From contig SVQH01000002.1 of the NCBI GenBank assembly GCA_015065425.1, positions 39,521 to 103,520 on the forward strand: 64,000 nt of DNA. The letters run 5' to 3'. The notes beneath the pieces were generated by a model. That model saw only the letters and a program-made list of their open reading frames with translations, had not been told where the DNA came from and did no database searches. The position numbers were made by a program, and so were the translations under genes. The DNA is from Oscillospiraceae bacterium (GTDB taxonomy: Bacteria > Bacillota > Clostridia > Oscillospirales > Acutalibacteraceae). Positions 26,701 to 35,061 of the stretch are shown one piece after another; position 1 is the first letter of the stretch; the number at the start of each line of letters is the position of its first letter.

Positions 26701-29700
26701 AGAGCAAATTATGTCGTATCTCTTAATCCCGATGGCGGCACTGTTTCTTCTGCTGCACTCAGCTATAACTTTGAAACAATAGTAAATCTTCCGGTACCTG
26801 CAAAAACAGGTTATTCCTTCACAGGCTGGAAGGTAACTGCTATGGATGTCGGTGCTTCATGGGTTCTTGATACTGTTTATACAGATGCACTTCCCGCAGG
26901 ACAGTACGGAAATGTAACTCTCACGGCACAGTGGGAGCACACAGCATATAATATCCACTTTGTATCATCAGGCTCCACTCCTTCTGACCTTAAATATTAC
27001 ATTGACTCTGAAAGCTTTAACCTTCCCGCTTCATCTTATCCCGGATTTAACTTCCTTCACTGGAATGTGACGACTCCCGCAGGTAACTGGGAAATGAACG
27101 AAAAGGTTTATACCAATACCGATATTACGGGAAAATACGGCAATGTAACTCTTAACGCAGTATTTGAAGCAATTCCCTACACTATTACTTATAAATATGA
27201 TGAAACAAGCAGTAAAGTAGTAGACTACGATATGTCCACCCCCGTTACTCTTGATACCTATGGAAAGGCAGGATATACATTCGGCGGTTGGAAGGTTGAC
27301 TCTGTGGAAAACGGTGCAGGCTGGTCAGGCACATATCAGCCCGGCGAATATACCGCAGGTGAGCGTTACGGTAATGTAGTTCTTACTCCCGTTCTCACTC
27401 CCATTGAGTATGAAATAACATTCATCCCCAACGGCGGTACACCTTATGCAAATCTCTCTTATACTGTTGAATCAGAGGAGTCTCTTCCCACACCTGAAAG
27501 AACAGGTTATGACTTCGCAGGCTGGCTCGTTACAGTCGGCGGCGGCAGTTGGACAGAAAATGAAACCGTAAACGGCGGTACTGCTGTTGCAGGTGAGTAC
27601 GGTAATGTAACACTTACAGCACAGTGGACTCCCAAGAAGTATACTATTACATGGGAGACAGGAAACGGTACTTATACAACTGAAGGAGAATACGGACTTC
27701 TTCCCGATTATTCAACGGTTGATACAAGTAAAGCTCCCGATGCACAGTACACATATACCTTCACAGGCTGGTCCCCCGCACTTTCCGCTGTTTCAGGCGA
27801 AGCCACTTATACTGCACAGTACAGCAAAACATTAAACTCTTACACTGTTACATGGATATATGAAACAGACGAAACCTCAGGTGCAAAGAGTGAAACTGCA
27901 ACATATAACTACGGCGAGCATCCCGTATTCAACGGCGGTGCAAACCCTGAAAAGACATCTTCAACAGGTTTGTATTACAGATTTGTCGGCTGGAAAGACG
28001 TCAACGGAAATTATCTCACAGATGCTACGGTTGTAACAGGAAATGCTACCTATACTGCAGAGTTCAAAGAGGTTGCAGCTCCCAGAACCGTTACATGGAT
28101 AATTGACGGTGTCAGATATGATACCTTATGGGGTGTTGAAGAAACACCTGTTTACGCAGGTACTCCCATAAAGCCCGACGCTGACGGTATGAAGTACACC
28201 TTCTCACACTGGACACCCGAAATAGTTAAGGTTGAGGCAAATAAAGATTACACATATACTGCAGTATTTACAGAAATCGCTCAGACTTATACTGCAACCT
28301 TTGATACTGACGGCGGAACTGTAAGCGGCAATACAGAGGTAGAATACACTAAAAATACTGACCTTTCCTTGCCTCGTCCTGAAAAAGCAGGGTACACATT
28401 TACAGGCTGGCGTGTTATCACAAGTGACGGAACCTGGGCTGTTAATGAGTTTATTACTGTTTCAACATATTCCGGCCGTTGGGGTAATGTAAGCTTCAAG
28501 GCTGAATATACACCTACAGAATATACCATTAAGGTAGAAGCAGACGACGGTACAACACCCGAATATAAGTATACTATTGAAAGCACCGATACACTTCCCG
28601 CATTTACTAAGGACGGTTTCGTGCTTTCAGGCTGGATGATAGTCTCTGCAGAAGGCAACTGGATAGCCGGTGATACTGTAGCAACAGACAAGGTACTCAC
28701 AGGTATGTACGGTGATGTTACAATCCATCCCTTATGGACAGCAAAGCTTTATAAGATAAATTGGGTAAGCGGAGACACAGTTCAGACAGTCGAATTCAAG
28801 TTCGGTGATCCCACGGTAACATATCCTCCCATTACAAAGGCAGGCTACACAGCCGCATGGGATAAAGAAGTTCCCGCAATCATGCCCGCAGAGGACCTTA
28901 CATTTACAGCTGTTTATACACCTATTCAGTATTACTTAAGATTTAACACAGCCGGCGGCAGTGCAGTAGAAAATTTCTATTATGATATTACGTCAGACGG
29001 CGTTCTTCCCACTCCCGTAAGAGACGGTGCAACATTTAAGGGCTGGAAGGTATCGGCAGGTACAGGCAGTTGGATAAAGAACACTGTATATGAGGGCGGT
29101 ACATCTCTTAAGGGTATGTACGGTAACATAACTCTTACAGCTGTATGGGAAATTGAGCTTCACACAGTTACATGGGTAGCAGGTGATATTACCAAGGTTA
29201 CAAAGTGGTATCACGGTGCAACACCTTCCTTTGACGGTATACCTTCCAAATCTCCCGATGAATTTAATTCTTATGTATTTGCAGGCTGGGATAAGGAAAT
29301 CGTAACAGTTACGGAAGATGTTACATATACAGCTTTATTTGAAGCAACCGAAAGACTTTATCTTGTAAAATGGAATGTTGACGGTCATATCGCAGAAGAG
29401 AAGCAGTATAAGTACGGCGATACTCCCGTTTTCGGCGGTGAGACTCCCACAAGACCTTCAACTGTTGAATTTGACTTTACATTTGCAGGCTGGTCACCTG
29501 AAATCAGCAAGGTAACAGGTGATGTAACATACATTGCAATGTTTGATGTATTTACAAAGCTTCAGGGACTCAGAGTAGATAAGGCAGCAGTCTTCCTTAA
29601 GATAGGTGAAGAAGCTGTTGTTACAGCAACCATTTCTCCCTCAACAGCATCAAATAAGGATGTTGAATGGATATCTTCTGATGAATCTGTTGCAGTTGTA

Positions 29701-30435
29701 GATGAAATGGGCAGAATTACTGCTGTCGGCACAGGCGATACAGTTATCAGAGTTCAGTCTAAGGACGGTCAGTTCAAGTCTTACTGTGTTGTAAGCGTTG
29801 CTCCCGTTGTAACAGAGTATATTGTTATAACAGCAAACGGCGTTTCAACAACAAGACTTCCCGGCGAAGCAATTCAGCTTTACGCAACCGTTCAGCCCGG
29901 CAATGCAACAAACAAAAATATTACATGGTCTTCAAGTGATACGTCCATTGCAATGGTTGACGAAAACGGTCTCGTAGTATTCGGCGATGTTGCAGGTACG
30001 GCAGTCATTAGTGCAAAGAGTGACGGATATGCAGTAGGTACCATTGAAGTTACCACTACAAAAGACGAAACTCAGATAAATGACTCTGTAAAGACATATA
30101 TGGTAATGTTTGCAAAGTCAACTTCATCTTATATAATTGCGGGTAAAACTTATGAAAGTGTAAGTATTATTTTCGCAGAAGGCGATACTGTAGAATTCCT
30201 TCTTACCGAACCTCATTTCGTAACACTCAACGGTGTCAGAACTGAGAGAGACACTGACGGCGTATTCAGAATCAAGAACATTGATAAGAACTACACCGTT
30301 ATGTCAGTGGAACGTGCAGATGTAGGCTTTGACGATGACAGTAACGAAAAACCCACACAGAAGCTGTCCTTCTTCGACAGACTTAAGGCCTTCTTCAGAA
30401 GCATCGTAGAATTCTTCAGAAACCTTTTTAATTAA
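23779..30435 (+). CDS. Giant secreted InlB/Flg_new-repeat protein with BIG2 domains
   Basis: The 2218-residue protein has a signal peptide (residues 1-38, ending IEAEAA). Residues about 40-480 look like a beta-helix. About 19 tandem Listeria-Bacteroides (InlB B / Flg_new) repeats of 70-80 residues follow to about 1930, recognised by the YxFxGW core and the closing 'YGNVTLTAQW' strand; several later copies are shorter ('TWS.PALSAVSGEATYTA' type). Two BIG2 Ig-like domains follow ('ISPSTASNKDVEWISSDESV' and 'VQPGNATNKNITWSSSDTS'). The C-terminus is an amphipathic aromatic tail ending FFRNLFN, shared with the GLUG protein at 273-1952. No LPXTG motif or transmembrane anchor is present. It is probably an adhesin or cell-surface structural protein. 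Confidence 0.88.
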   Translation: MKKTKMTTKALSMFLAVIMLFTMISVGIMVPDTKIEAEAATVGETYTVTTIAQINDAIAKANTAGADVITTIKLGATINHKGALGKLTEISTGNILFDLSGFNFLVTYSARTNTTSSNTTYQIPSENANQYHDGNQTLPNALITVGASGALQIINSKSANTSYIQVIAQFEDDDSAGTPRHQTSASLIRSAGKLIIGDMNNSTYNTFVLSTHSSTRMTNTSNPWGSNGEKGASANAQTILIDGSDAVFKMYGGTVQASGTSRFRRTKESYLIVYPLNINNCYSAEIYGGNINIPNLSGSDANGISYDATGVSNTRGDNAHNSDVFSISAIRSNSPYVYIFNVKSNVRASSGSDSGDDDNVRFYASNIYSTSDANAAHVYGGDFSYNGSSDTGNAPAYIDGYIARGPYKLANAGDINLSSPSASNFGYKEIHKKDDSNSQIVYTTFIGDNQTAENGIDMFSYNTFRQYLAQYGTALDIYHGTSIMTTNGDASAEVGSTNYLRNGYKHTGWQGKTHPGAAYEEKNKTPAAAGITGGGSLFLAPVWEENVYTITYDWNDADGASKVTDTSSCGTTYDRAQSTYSITSTSTLGAPVRHGYNFTGWEVTQYEYPTTDTKKPWSLATYPAGFSLNGRNGHLWLKAHWEAVPYTATFNLNGGNIAGATENITEAYNVNKTFRFPQNVQKDYYTFDGYFKVTTADGSWAANNTLYAAGDVSTLGSYGNPTFTAQFTPIQYTVTYDSNLGSSVDDESVKSYNVESTNVLPAVTRTGYHFVGWRPVSSNGSWSGAKTYPAGFSFKDMYGDVTLKAEWESATYNLKLELDATESIAGATEYNYAYANSLEISNPAKTGYKFIGWKVISAPDAGTTWIIGENFAPDSVTDTNVTIPANRIGSVTLKPMWETVSYTVFFNANGGQGCESLIFDIEDSFSLPSTTKKGYSFAGWSVSENGGNWTASSYAGGQTVTGMYGDVTLVANWERANYVVSLNPDGGTVSSAALSYNFETIVNLPVPAKTGYSFTGWKVTAMDVGASWVLDTVYTDALPAGQYGNVTLTAQWEHTAYNIHFVSSGSTPSDLKYYIDSESFNLPASSYPGFNFLHWNVTTPAGNWEMNEKVYTNTDITGKYGNVTLNAVFEAIPYTITYKYDETSSKVVDYDMSTPVTLDTYGKAGYTFGGWKVDSVENGAGWSGTYQPGEYTAGERYGNVVLTPVLTPIEYEITFIPNGGTPYANLSYTVESEESLPTPERTGYDFAGWLVTVGGGSWTENETVNGGTAVAGEYGNVTLTAQWTPKKYTITWETGNGTYTTEGEYGLLPDYSTVDTSKAPDAQYTYTFTGWSPALSAVSGEATYTAQYSKTLNSYTVTWIYETDETSGAKSETATYNYGEHPVFNGGANPEKTSSTGLYYRFVGWKDVNGNYLTDATVVTGNATYTAEFKEVAAPRTVTWIIDGVRYDTLWGVEETPVYAGTPIKPDADGMKYTFSHWTPEIVKVEANKDYTYTAVFTEIAQTYTATFDTDGGTVSGNTEVEYTKNTDLSLPRPEKAGYTFTGWRVITSDGTWAVNEFITVSTYSGRWGNVSFKAEYTPTEYTIKVEADDGTTPEYKYTIESTDTLPAFTKDGFVLSGWMIVSAEGNWIAGDTVATDKVLTGMYGDVTIHPLWTAKLYKINWVSGDTVQTVEFKFGDPTVTYPPITKAGYTAAWDKEVPAIMPAEDLTFTAVYTPIQYYLRFNTAGGSAVENFYYDITSDGVLPTPVRDGATFKGWKVSAGTGSWIKNTVYEGGTSLKGMYGNITLTAVWEIELHTVTWVAGDITKVTKWYHGATPSFDGIPSKSPDEFNSYVFAGWDKEIVTVTEDVTYTALFEATERLYLVKWNVDGHIAEEKQYKYGDTPVFGGETPTRPSTVEFDFTFAGWSPEISKVTGDVTYIAMFDVFTKLQGLRVDKAAVFLKIGEEAVVTATISPSTASNKDVEWISSDESVAVVDEMGRITAVGTGDTVIRVQSKDGQFKSYCVVSVAPVVTEYIVITANGVSTTRLPGEAIQLYATVQPGNATNKNITWSSSDTSIAMVDENGLVVFGDVAGTAVISAKSDGYAVGTIEVTTTKDETQINDSVKTYMVMFAKSTSSYIIAGKTYESVSIIFAEGDTVEFLLTEPHFVTLNGVRTERDTDGVFRIKNIDKNYTVMSVERADVGFDDDSNEKPTQKLSFFDRLKAFFRSIVEFFRNLFN

Positions 30436-30454
30436 CAAAAAATTCCGCTTAGCA

Positions 30455-30490
30455 GGCGTTGTGTTCGTAAGAACACAACGCCGGTTTTTT
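30455..30490 (+). terminator. Terminator of the giant surface-protein gene
   Basis: GGCGTTGTGTTC (30455-30466), loop GTAA and GAACACAACGCC (30471-30482), followed by TTTTTT (30485-30490). A second small CGCC/GGCG hairpin follows immediately. Confidence 0.88.
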
Positions 30491-30511
30491 CGCCTTTCGG
30501 CGAGTTTTATT

Positions 30512-30588
30512 GCTTCACAGTGATATTATGCTTTGCGTAATGTCATTGACCTTCGGTCTGTGTGTGGCGAATAAAATATCACTGAAGC
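30512..30588. repeat. ATATCAC-bounded inverted-repeat element
   Basis: GTGATAT (30520-30526) and ATATCAC (30576-30582) lie within imperfect outer arms GCTTC...GAAGC (30512-30588). Inside are TTATGC/GCGTAA (30526-30540) and GACC/GGTC with a TTC loop (30548-30558). The boundary heptamer is the same as in the 15-65 repeat, pointing to one dispersed hairpin family. Confidence 0.6.
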
Positions 30589-30646
30589 AGAAAACTTCAA
30601 TATAAATATAGTAGTATTTATATATTTCATTTTATTAATATATCGG

Positions 30647-30831
30647 TTGACACAAGTATGAAAAAAGTGTTAAACTGAGATTGCGACTCAGTTTAATAGC
30701 TTCATGTTTTCAGGAAGACCGAAGAAAGCATGATTTTTTACATTTGTAAAAAGTACATGCTCTATTTTGCTTACTTTTGAGGTCTTCTTAAGTAACACTG
30801 AGTCGTGTCAGCAGAGCTATGTATTTTTTTT
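30647..30831 (+). ncRNA. Candidate structured small RNA
   Basis: TTGACA (30647-30652), 18 nt and TAAACT (30671-30676) form a plausible promoter whose start, near 30683, coincides with CGACTCAGT (30684-30692). That segment pairs with ACTGAGTCG (30797-30805). Between them AGCATG/CATGCT and the perfect TTTTTACA/TGTAAAAA form a terminal hairpin, leaving an internal bubble that may also hold GAAGACC/GGTCTTC. A run of eight T at 30824-30831 could end the transcript. No coding frame fits. A 6S-like shape is suggestive only. A competing perfect 10-bp hairpin (30670-30696) overlaps the start. Confidence 0.35.
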
Positions 30832-30881
30832 GCGTAGTTTCGGCTGTGCACTTTTTCTTTTTTTACATATATATTATGTCC

Positions 30882-30945
30882 CGGTTGTTTTGCTGAAAAC
30901 TTCGGAAACGGTTTGCAAAAAACCTTCCGGGCAACATGTATAATG
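30882..30945 (+). promoter_or_regulatory. Shared hairpin-promoter element, copy 1
   Basis: CGGTTGTTTTGC (30882-30893) can pair with GCAAAAAACC (30915-30924). The loop contains CGGAAACGG (30903-30911), itself able to form a GAAA-capped stem. TATAATG starts at 30939, 27 nt after CGGAAACGG. The same order and spacing recur at 35062-35121. TTGCAA would be a -35 box at a long 20-nt spacing, as in activator-dependent promoters. It drives the gene at 31013. Confidence 0.6.
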
Positions 30946-31012
30946 GCATCACAACGGAGGGAAAAGCCATACTGAAAGCATATTTTCAAAATTAATAATC
31001 GGAGGGTATTTT

Positions 31013-33322
31013 ATGTCAGACGCTTCCCAGATCAGCAGAAAAATTGATGAAATCATTGCACAAAGAAAAATAAAGGCACAGGAGCTTAAAGCCCGTAAGG
31101 AATATCTTGCGGAGCTCAAAAGCCTTATGAACAGCGACAATGCACTTGTTATGAAAAACAGGGCAATAAGTGATGAAAAGGTACGTAAAGACTGTGAAGA
31201 AATACTTAAAGATGCTCATTTTTCAATGAGGGTCAAAAAGGAAATTGATGTTGTTGTAAAAAAACTCAACGCAGGTATTTCAAGATTTGAAAGAGACTCT
31301 CTCAATGTTGCCACTGTCGGCAGAGCCCGTCAGGGTAAGAGTACCTTCCTTCAGGCTGTCAGCAATCTCGGAAATGATATAATTCCCGCATTTGATGCAG
31401 GTGACTGTACGGGTGCTGTTTCAATTATCCGTAATGACCCGAGCATTGCCCCGGGACTTGTAAGGGTTGATATAACCTTCCGCACAAAAGAAGAACTTAC
31501 AGGTATTGTCAGAGATTACATCAAGCAGATAGACCCCGATTTTCTCAGCGATGCAAGTATAGAATTTGATGATATCGGTAATGTACCTCTTGCCGAGTTT
31601 GAAAGCAAGATAGGCCGCGGTGATTCAAAGACCACAATTCTTCTTAAGCACTTAAGAAATATTGTTGACGATTTCAACGGCTGCAGTGACAGCTGTTCCC
31701 CGAGCATAAGAGAGCTGTGCGGAGAACCGGGTATTGTACTTACTGACCCTGATGAAATACGCAAGTATGTGGCTCAGAACAACGGTGTCTCGGAAGGAGA
31801 CCCTGAAAGAGAAAATTATTACAGTTATCTTGCCGTGAAAAAGGCAGTAATCAGCTGTCAGTTCCTTGAAAATGTAGGCAAGCTCGTTTTGGTGGATACC
31901 ATAGGTGTAGGAGATACACAGGTAGGTATTGAGGATGCAATGCTTGATACTGTTGACAGTCAGTGTGATGCGGCAATAGTTGTTACAAAGCCCGAAGCAA
32001 GAATAAGAACTCAGGACCAGGATCTTTACGATTCACTGAGAAAGAAATTTAAAGACCGTGATACATCAAAATGGCTGTTCTATCTTGCAAACGAACAGAA
32101 GGGCTTCAATGAAAATGCTATTGACAGCTTTGTAAGTGATGTCCGTGAGAAGAATTTCGCTGTTGCCGACTGTATGAAAATAGACTCCAAAAACCGTGAT
32201 GAAGTCCGTGACGGTTTCCTTATCCCCATGCTTAACAAGCTTATTGCCAATATGGACATCATAGACAGGGATTATATGGCGGAGATAGATGTACTTACAG
32301 CAAAACTCAAACAGAATATTTTAGCTGAATATGATAAATTCCCTGCCCCCAAAAATATGGGTTCACAGGTTCAGATAGGTATTGAAGTAGCTCAGCTGGG
32401 CAAGGAATGCTATAACAAGCTTACGGCAGACCTTGCAAGAGGTGTTGATTTCTGGTACCTTGAAAGAAATAAGCCCAATGCAATACTCTGGAACAGGGTA
32501 AAGGATATACTTGATAATCTTGAAGAAACCCTTCCCGAGGAGGAAAAGCTTCAGGATATGATAGACAGAAGCGGTACTCTTATCGGTGATTATATCTGGA
32601 TGACTCCTCTTAACTATGTCAGAAACAAGATAACAGATCAGTTCATAGCCATTGATAAGCCCATGGAAGAAGAGACTCTCAAATTTAAAAATTCCATGGT
32701 AAAAGAGCTTTACTATTCTCTTAAAAATCTCGGCGGTGAAGATGTGGTGCTTTCCGAGGATGAGGAAGAGGATGAAAATACAGACTATGTAAAATGGCTG
32801 TGGAGCGTTCTTGATCCTCTTATAAAGGATAAACCGAAGTACAGCCAGATACACAGAGCCTTCAAGTTCCTTTATCAGTTTGAATTCAATGTCAGAGCTG
32901 AGCTTATAAGAGAGGTACGCAATCAGCTGGGTATCATAAATCCCATGACTCCCGAATATTATATGCGACCCAATTATATGTTTGCAAAGCACGATGCAGG
33001 TAAGTCAATAAGATTCTATCTTACCTCAAGAATAGCAATACTTGAAGACGGGCTCAGACATTCGCTTTCAAAAATGAACAAGCTTCCCAATCAGGCATTT
33101 TATGCTGCAGCTGAAGAATTTTACGACAGGCTCACATTTGCCAGTGACCTTGATAACGGCACTTTTGTTGATATGGCTGATATATGGGCAGAATTCTTTA
33201 CCGAATACAGTCAGATTCTCTGGGCAGAACAGGTGGATAAGTATAAGGAAATGGATGCTCTTATGGCAGAGTACAAGAATTACCGTGATGCCATAAGTGT
33301 AAAACTTGCATCTTTAATATAA
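31013..33322 (+). CDS. Dynamin-like GTPase
   Basis: This 769-residue protein has an N-terminal coiled coil (residues 1-95) and a dynamin-type G domain. G1 is 'GRARQGKST' (103-111), the switch Thr lies in 'DCTGAVSII' (131-139), G3 is 'LVLVDTIGVGD' (291-301) and a degenerate G4 is 'LANEQKG' (358-364). The C-terminal half is helical and acidic near 580 (SEDEEEDEN), as in stalk regions. No transmembrane helix is present; membrane association would be peripheral. Bacterial dynamins remodel or tether membranes and some act in phage defence. It opens the seven-gene cluster and is 13 nt ahead of a second GTPase. Confidence 0.78.
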   Translation: MSDASQISRKIDEIIAQRKIKAQELKARKEYLAELKSLMNSDNALVMKNRAISDEKVRKDCEEILKDAHFSMRVKKEIDVVVKKLNAGISRFERDSLNVATVGRARQGKSTFLQAVSNLGNDIIPAFDAGDCTGAVSIIRNDPSIAPGLVRVDITFRTKEELTGIVRDYIKQIDPDFLSDASIEFDDIGNVPLAEFESKIGRGDSKTTILLKHLRNIVDDFNGCSDSCSPSIRELCGEPGIVLTDPDEIRKYVAQNNGVSEGDPERENYYSYLAVKKAVISCQFLENVGKLVLVDTIGVGDTQVGIEDAMLDTVDSQCDAAIVVTKPEARIRTQDQDLYDSLRKKFKDRDTSKWLFYLANEQKGFNENAIDSFVSDVREKNFAVADCMKIDSKNRDEVRDGFLIPMLNKLIANMDIIDRDYMAEIDVLTAKLKQNILAEYDKFPAPKNMGSQVQIGIEVAQLGKECYNKLTADLARGVDFWYLERNKPNAILWNRVKDILDNLEETLPEEEKLQDMIDRSGTLIGDYIWMTPLNYVRNKITDQFIAIDKPMEEETLKFKNSMVKELYYSLKNLGGEDVVLSEDEEEDENTDYVKWLWSVLDPLIKDKPKYSQIHRAFKFLYQFEFNVRAELIREVRNQLGIINPMTPEYYMRPNYMFAKHDAGKSIRFYLTSRIAILEDGLRHSLSKMNKLPNQAFYAAAEEFYDRLTFASDLDNGTFVDMADIWAEFFTEYSQILWAEQVDKYKEMDALMAEYKNYRDAISVKLASLI

Positions 33323-33335
33323 GGAGGAAAAAACA

Positions 33336-34394
33336 ATGAAAGAAATACAGGTTTTAATGTTGGGCGGAAAGCGTTGCGGTAAGACTACGGTATTATCCTC
33401 CATGTACGGTGCTGCAAATGTATCTCTTGCAGGAACAGAGCTTTTTCTCAGTGCAGAAATGAATACACAGATTGAACTTGAAAAAGCAAGAAAGAGTATA
33501 GTTGAAAAGATGAAGCAGTTTGAAGAACCTCTTACAAGCTGTGAGGTTGACGACAATGCTACCAATGCAGCAAGAGCATATTCTTTCAGCATAAAGCGAA
33601 AGGGAATTGGTGCGGCAAATGTAACGGGTATTCCTTTTAAGATAATAGATATACCCGGTGAATGGCTTACCAATGAAAATTCATCAAAGGTAAAGACTCT
33701 CATAAAGGACTGCCAGGTAATTATTATAGCCATTGATACACCTTATCTTTTTGCAAAGATGACAGATAAGGGATACGGACAGTATCACGAAAAATATAAT
33801 AAGCCCATTGAAATTACGAACTTTTTCAAGAACACTCTTACAACTGACGATCTTAAGGGCAGAATGATACTCTTTGTGCCCATCAAGTGTGAAAGATATT
33901 ATCACCTTGACAGGTCATCCCACTTAAGACAGTATGGCCGCCGTTATATGAGTGAGGTAGCCGCTGCAGTCGGTGCAGGATACAGAGACCTTATCATGCA
34001 TCTCAGGTCAAATGATGAACTTGTAAATAACTGTACCATAGCTATAACTCCCATATTATCTGCAGGCGGAATAGATTTTATCAGTTTCCGTGAGGACGAG
34101 GAAACGGGAAAGATGGTTTCATATTATCAGCAGCCGGAATTTCTTGATTCAAATGAACTGGGATATAACCCGAAATTCTGTGAGCAGCCGATGATATATA
34201 CACTTGCACACATTCTTCTGCAGACCACTATAGAGGGGCAGAGAAATCCCATGTACAATTCCATGAACGTGGGTATGAATCAGATGCAGATGAAAACTGC
34301 TCTCAATACCATGCGACAGAAAATGAAACGTAACAGCGGTGTAATTGCTCAGGATGACGGATATCTGTTTATTCAGAATCCATACAACCTGTAA
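33336..34394 (+). CDS. Small P-loop GTPase of a conflict-type or signalling family
   Basis: The 352-residue protein starts directly with a P-loop strand: 'VLMLGGKRCGKTTVL' (6-20), G3 'IIDIPGEW' (103-110), and a G4-like 'FVPIKCERYY'. The insert between G1 and G3 is helical (about 45-65). The overall arrangement resembles the 'double-GTPase' (DO-GTPase) proteins described computationally in NTP-dependent conflict systems, but I cannot confirm the family. The C-terminus is Met/Gln-rich (MNVGMNQMQMKT). It is cytosolic, with no membrane segment. GGAGG precedes the ATG; the next gene is 13 nt downstream. Confidence 0.65.
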   Translation: MKEIQVLMLGGKRCGKTTVLSSMYGAANVSLAGTELFLSAEMNTQIELEKARKSIVEKMKQFEEPLTSCEVDDNATNAARAYSFSIKRKGIGAANVTGIPFKIIDIPGEWLTNENSSKVKTLIKDCQVIIIAIDTPYLFAKMTDKGYGQYHEKYNKPIEITNFFKNTLTTDDLKGRMILFVPIKCERYYHLDRSSHLRQYGRRYMSEVAAAVGAGYRDLIMHLRSNDELVNNCTIAITPILSAGGIDFISFREDEETGKMVSYYQQPEFLDSNELGYNPKFCEQPMIYTLAHILLQTTIEGQRNPMYNSMNVGMNQMQMKTALNTMRQKMKRNSGVIAQDDGYLFIQNPYNL

Positions 34395-34407
34395 AAGGGT
34401 AAAACTT

Positions 34408-35058
34408 ATGGAAATATTGTTTTATTGCAGTTATACAAATTCAGCAAAAGGCTTCCTGCTGACGCGACTCAGAGGAGGAAAACTTGAGCCGGTCTCATTG
34501 TCCGGATCGAATGATTCGGGAGAACAGCTTGCAGACCGGTTCTTTTCCTATGATCGCTTTCACATATTATGGCAAGAACTTATGTGCAAAGAAATGCCCG
34601 GAGGACTGCCGGTTTACACCGGCGGATTTTTCGGAATAAGAGAGCTTCAGGGGAAAATTTCGGACAGAAACGGCATATTGAATTTTGCAATAGTCGCGAA
34701 CAGCGGCGGTGAGCTTGCCGCACTCGGAAGGGTCGCTGCGGCGATACTTACGGATATTGAGAAATTTAGAAGTACGGTATTTTCAATGCTTGATATCGGC
34801 GGTGAAGCCGGATATACGATAGAAGCACAGCCATTTATGAAGTATATAAAGCATCTTGAAACTACGGCACCGAAAACCCCGCCGTTTTATTATACTCAGG
34901 AAAAAATGACAGAGACGGATCTTCTCAGGTTTGCTGTTTATGTCAGTTCCTGGGATGATGCAAGGCTTTCGCTGGACTCCCCGGGCTTATTCAGAGACAC
35001 AGTGCCGAAACAAGCTATCAATGAAATCCAATACCGGCAAATTTTAAGGATGAGATGA
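34408..35058 (+). CDS. Unrecognised 216-residue protein of the GTPase cluster
   Basis: I do not recognise this family. The start is ATG 34408 with AAAAGGG upstream; the longer frame to 34345 overlaps the GTPase gene. The protein looks globular alpha/beta: 'MEILFYCSYTNSAKGFLLTRL' at the N-terminus and a glycine-rich 'FAIVANSGGELAALGRVAAAI' strand-helix in the middle. No P-loop, signal peptide or membrane helix is visible. Base and codon use look richer in GC (cgg, ccg, gcg codons) than the neighbours, which hints at a different history. A terminator hairpin follows 3 nt after the stop. By context it might be a GTPase-associated partner. Confidence 0.6.
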   Translation: MEILFYCSYTNSAKGFLLTRLRGGKLEPVSLSGSNDSGEQLADRFFSYDRFHILWQELMCKEMPGGLPVYTGGFFGIRELQGKISDRNGILNFAIVANSGGELAALGRVAAAILTDIEKFRSTVFSMLDIGGEAGYTIEAQPFMKYIKHLETTAPKTPPFYYTQEKMTETDLLRFAVYVSSWDDARLSLDSPGLFRDTVPKQAINEIQYRQILRMR

Positions 35059-35061
35059 GAA

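Noticed and set aside
30660-31012. A T-box or long regulatory leader of the dynamin-like gene.
   Set aside because: No T-box sequence is present, and a separate TATAATG promoter lies between this structure and the gene.
33336-34394. Firm assignment of the small GTPase to a named conflict-system family.
   Set aside because: The resemblance rests on motif layout only. Without a profile search the family name cannot be asserted.
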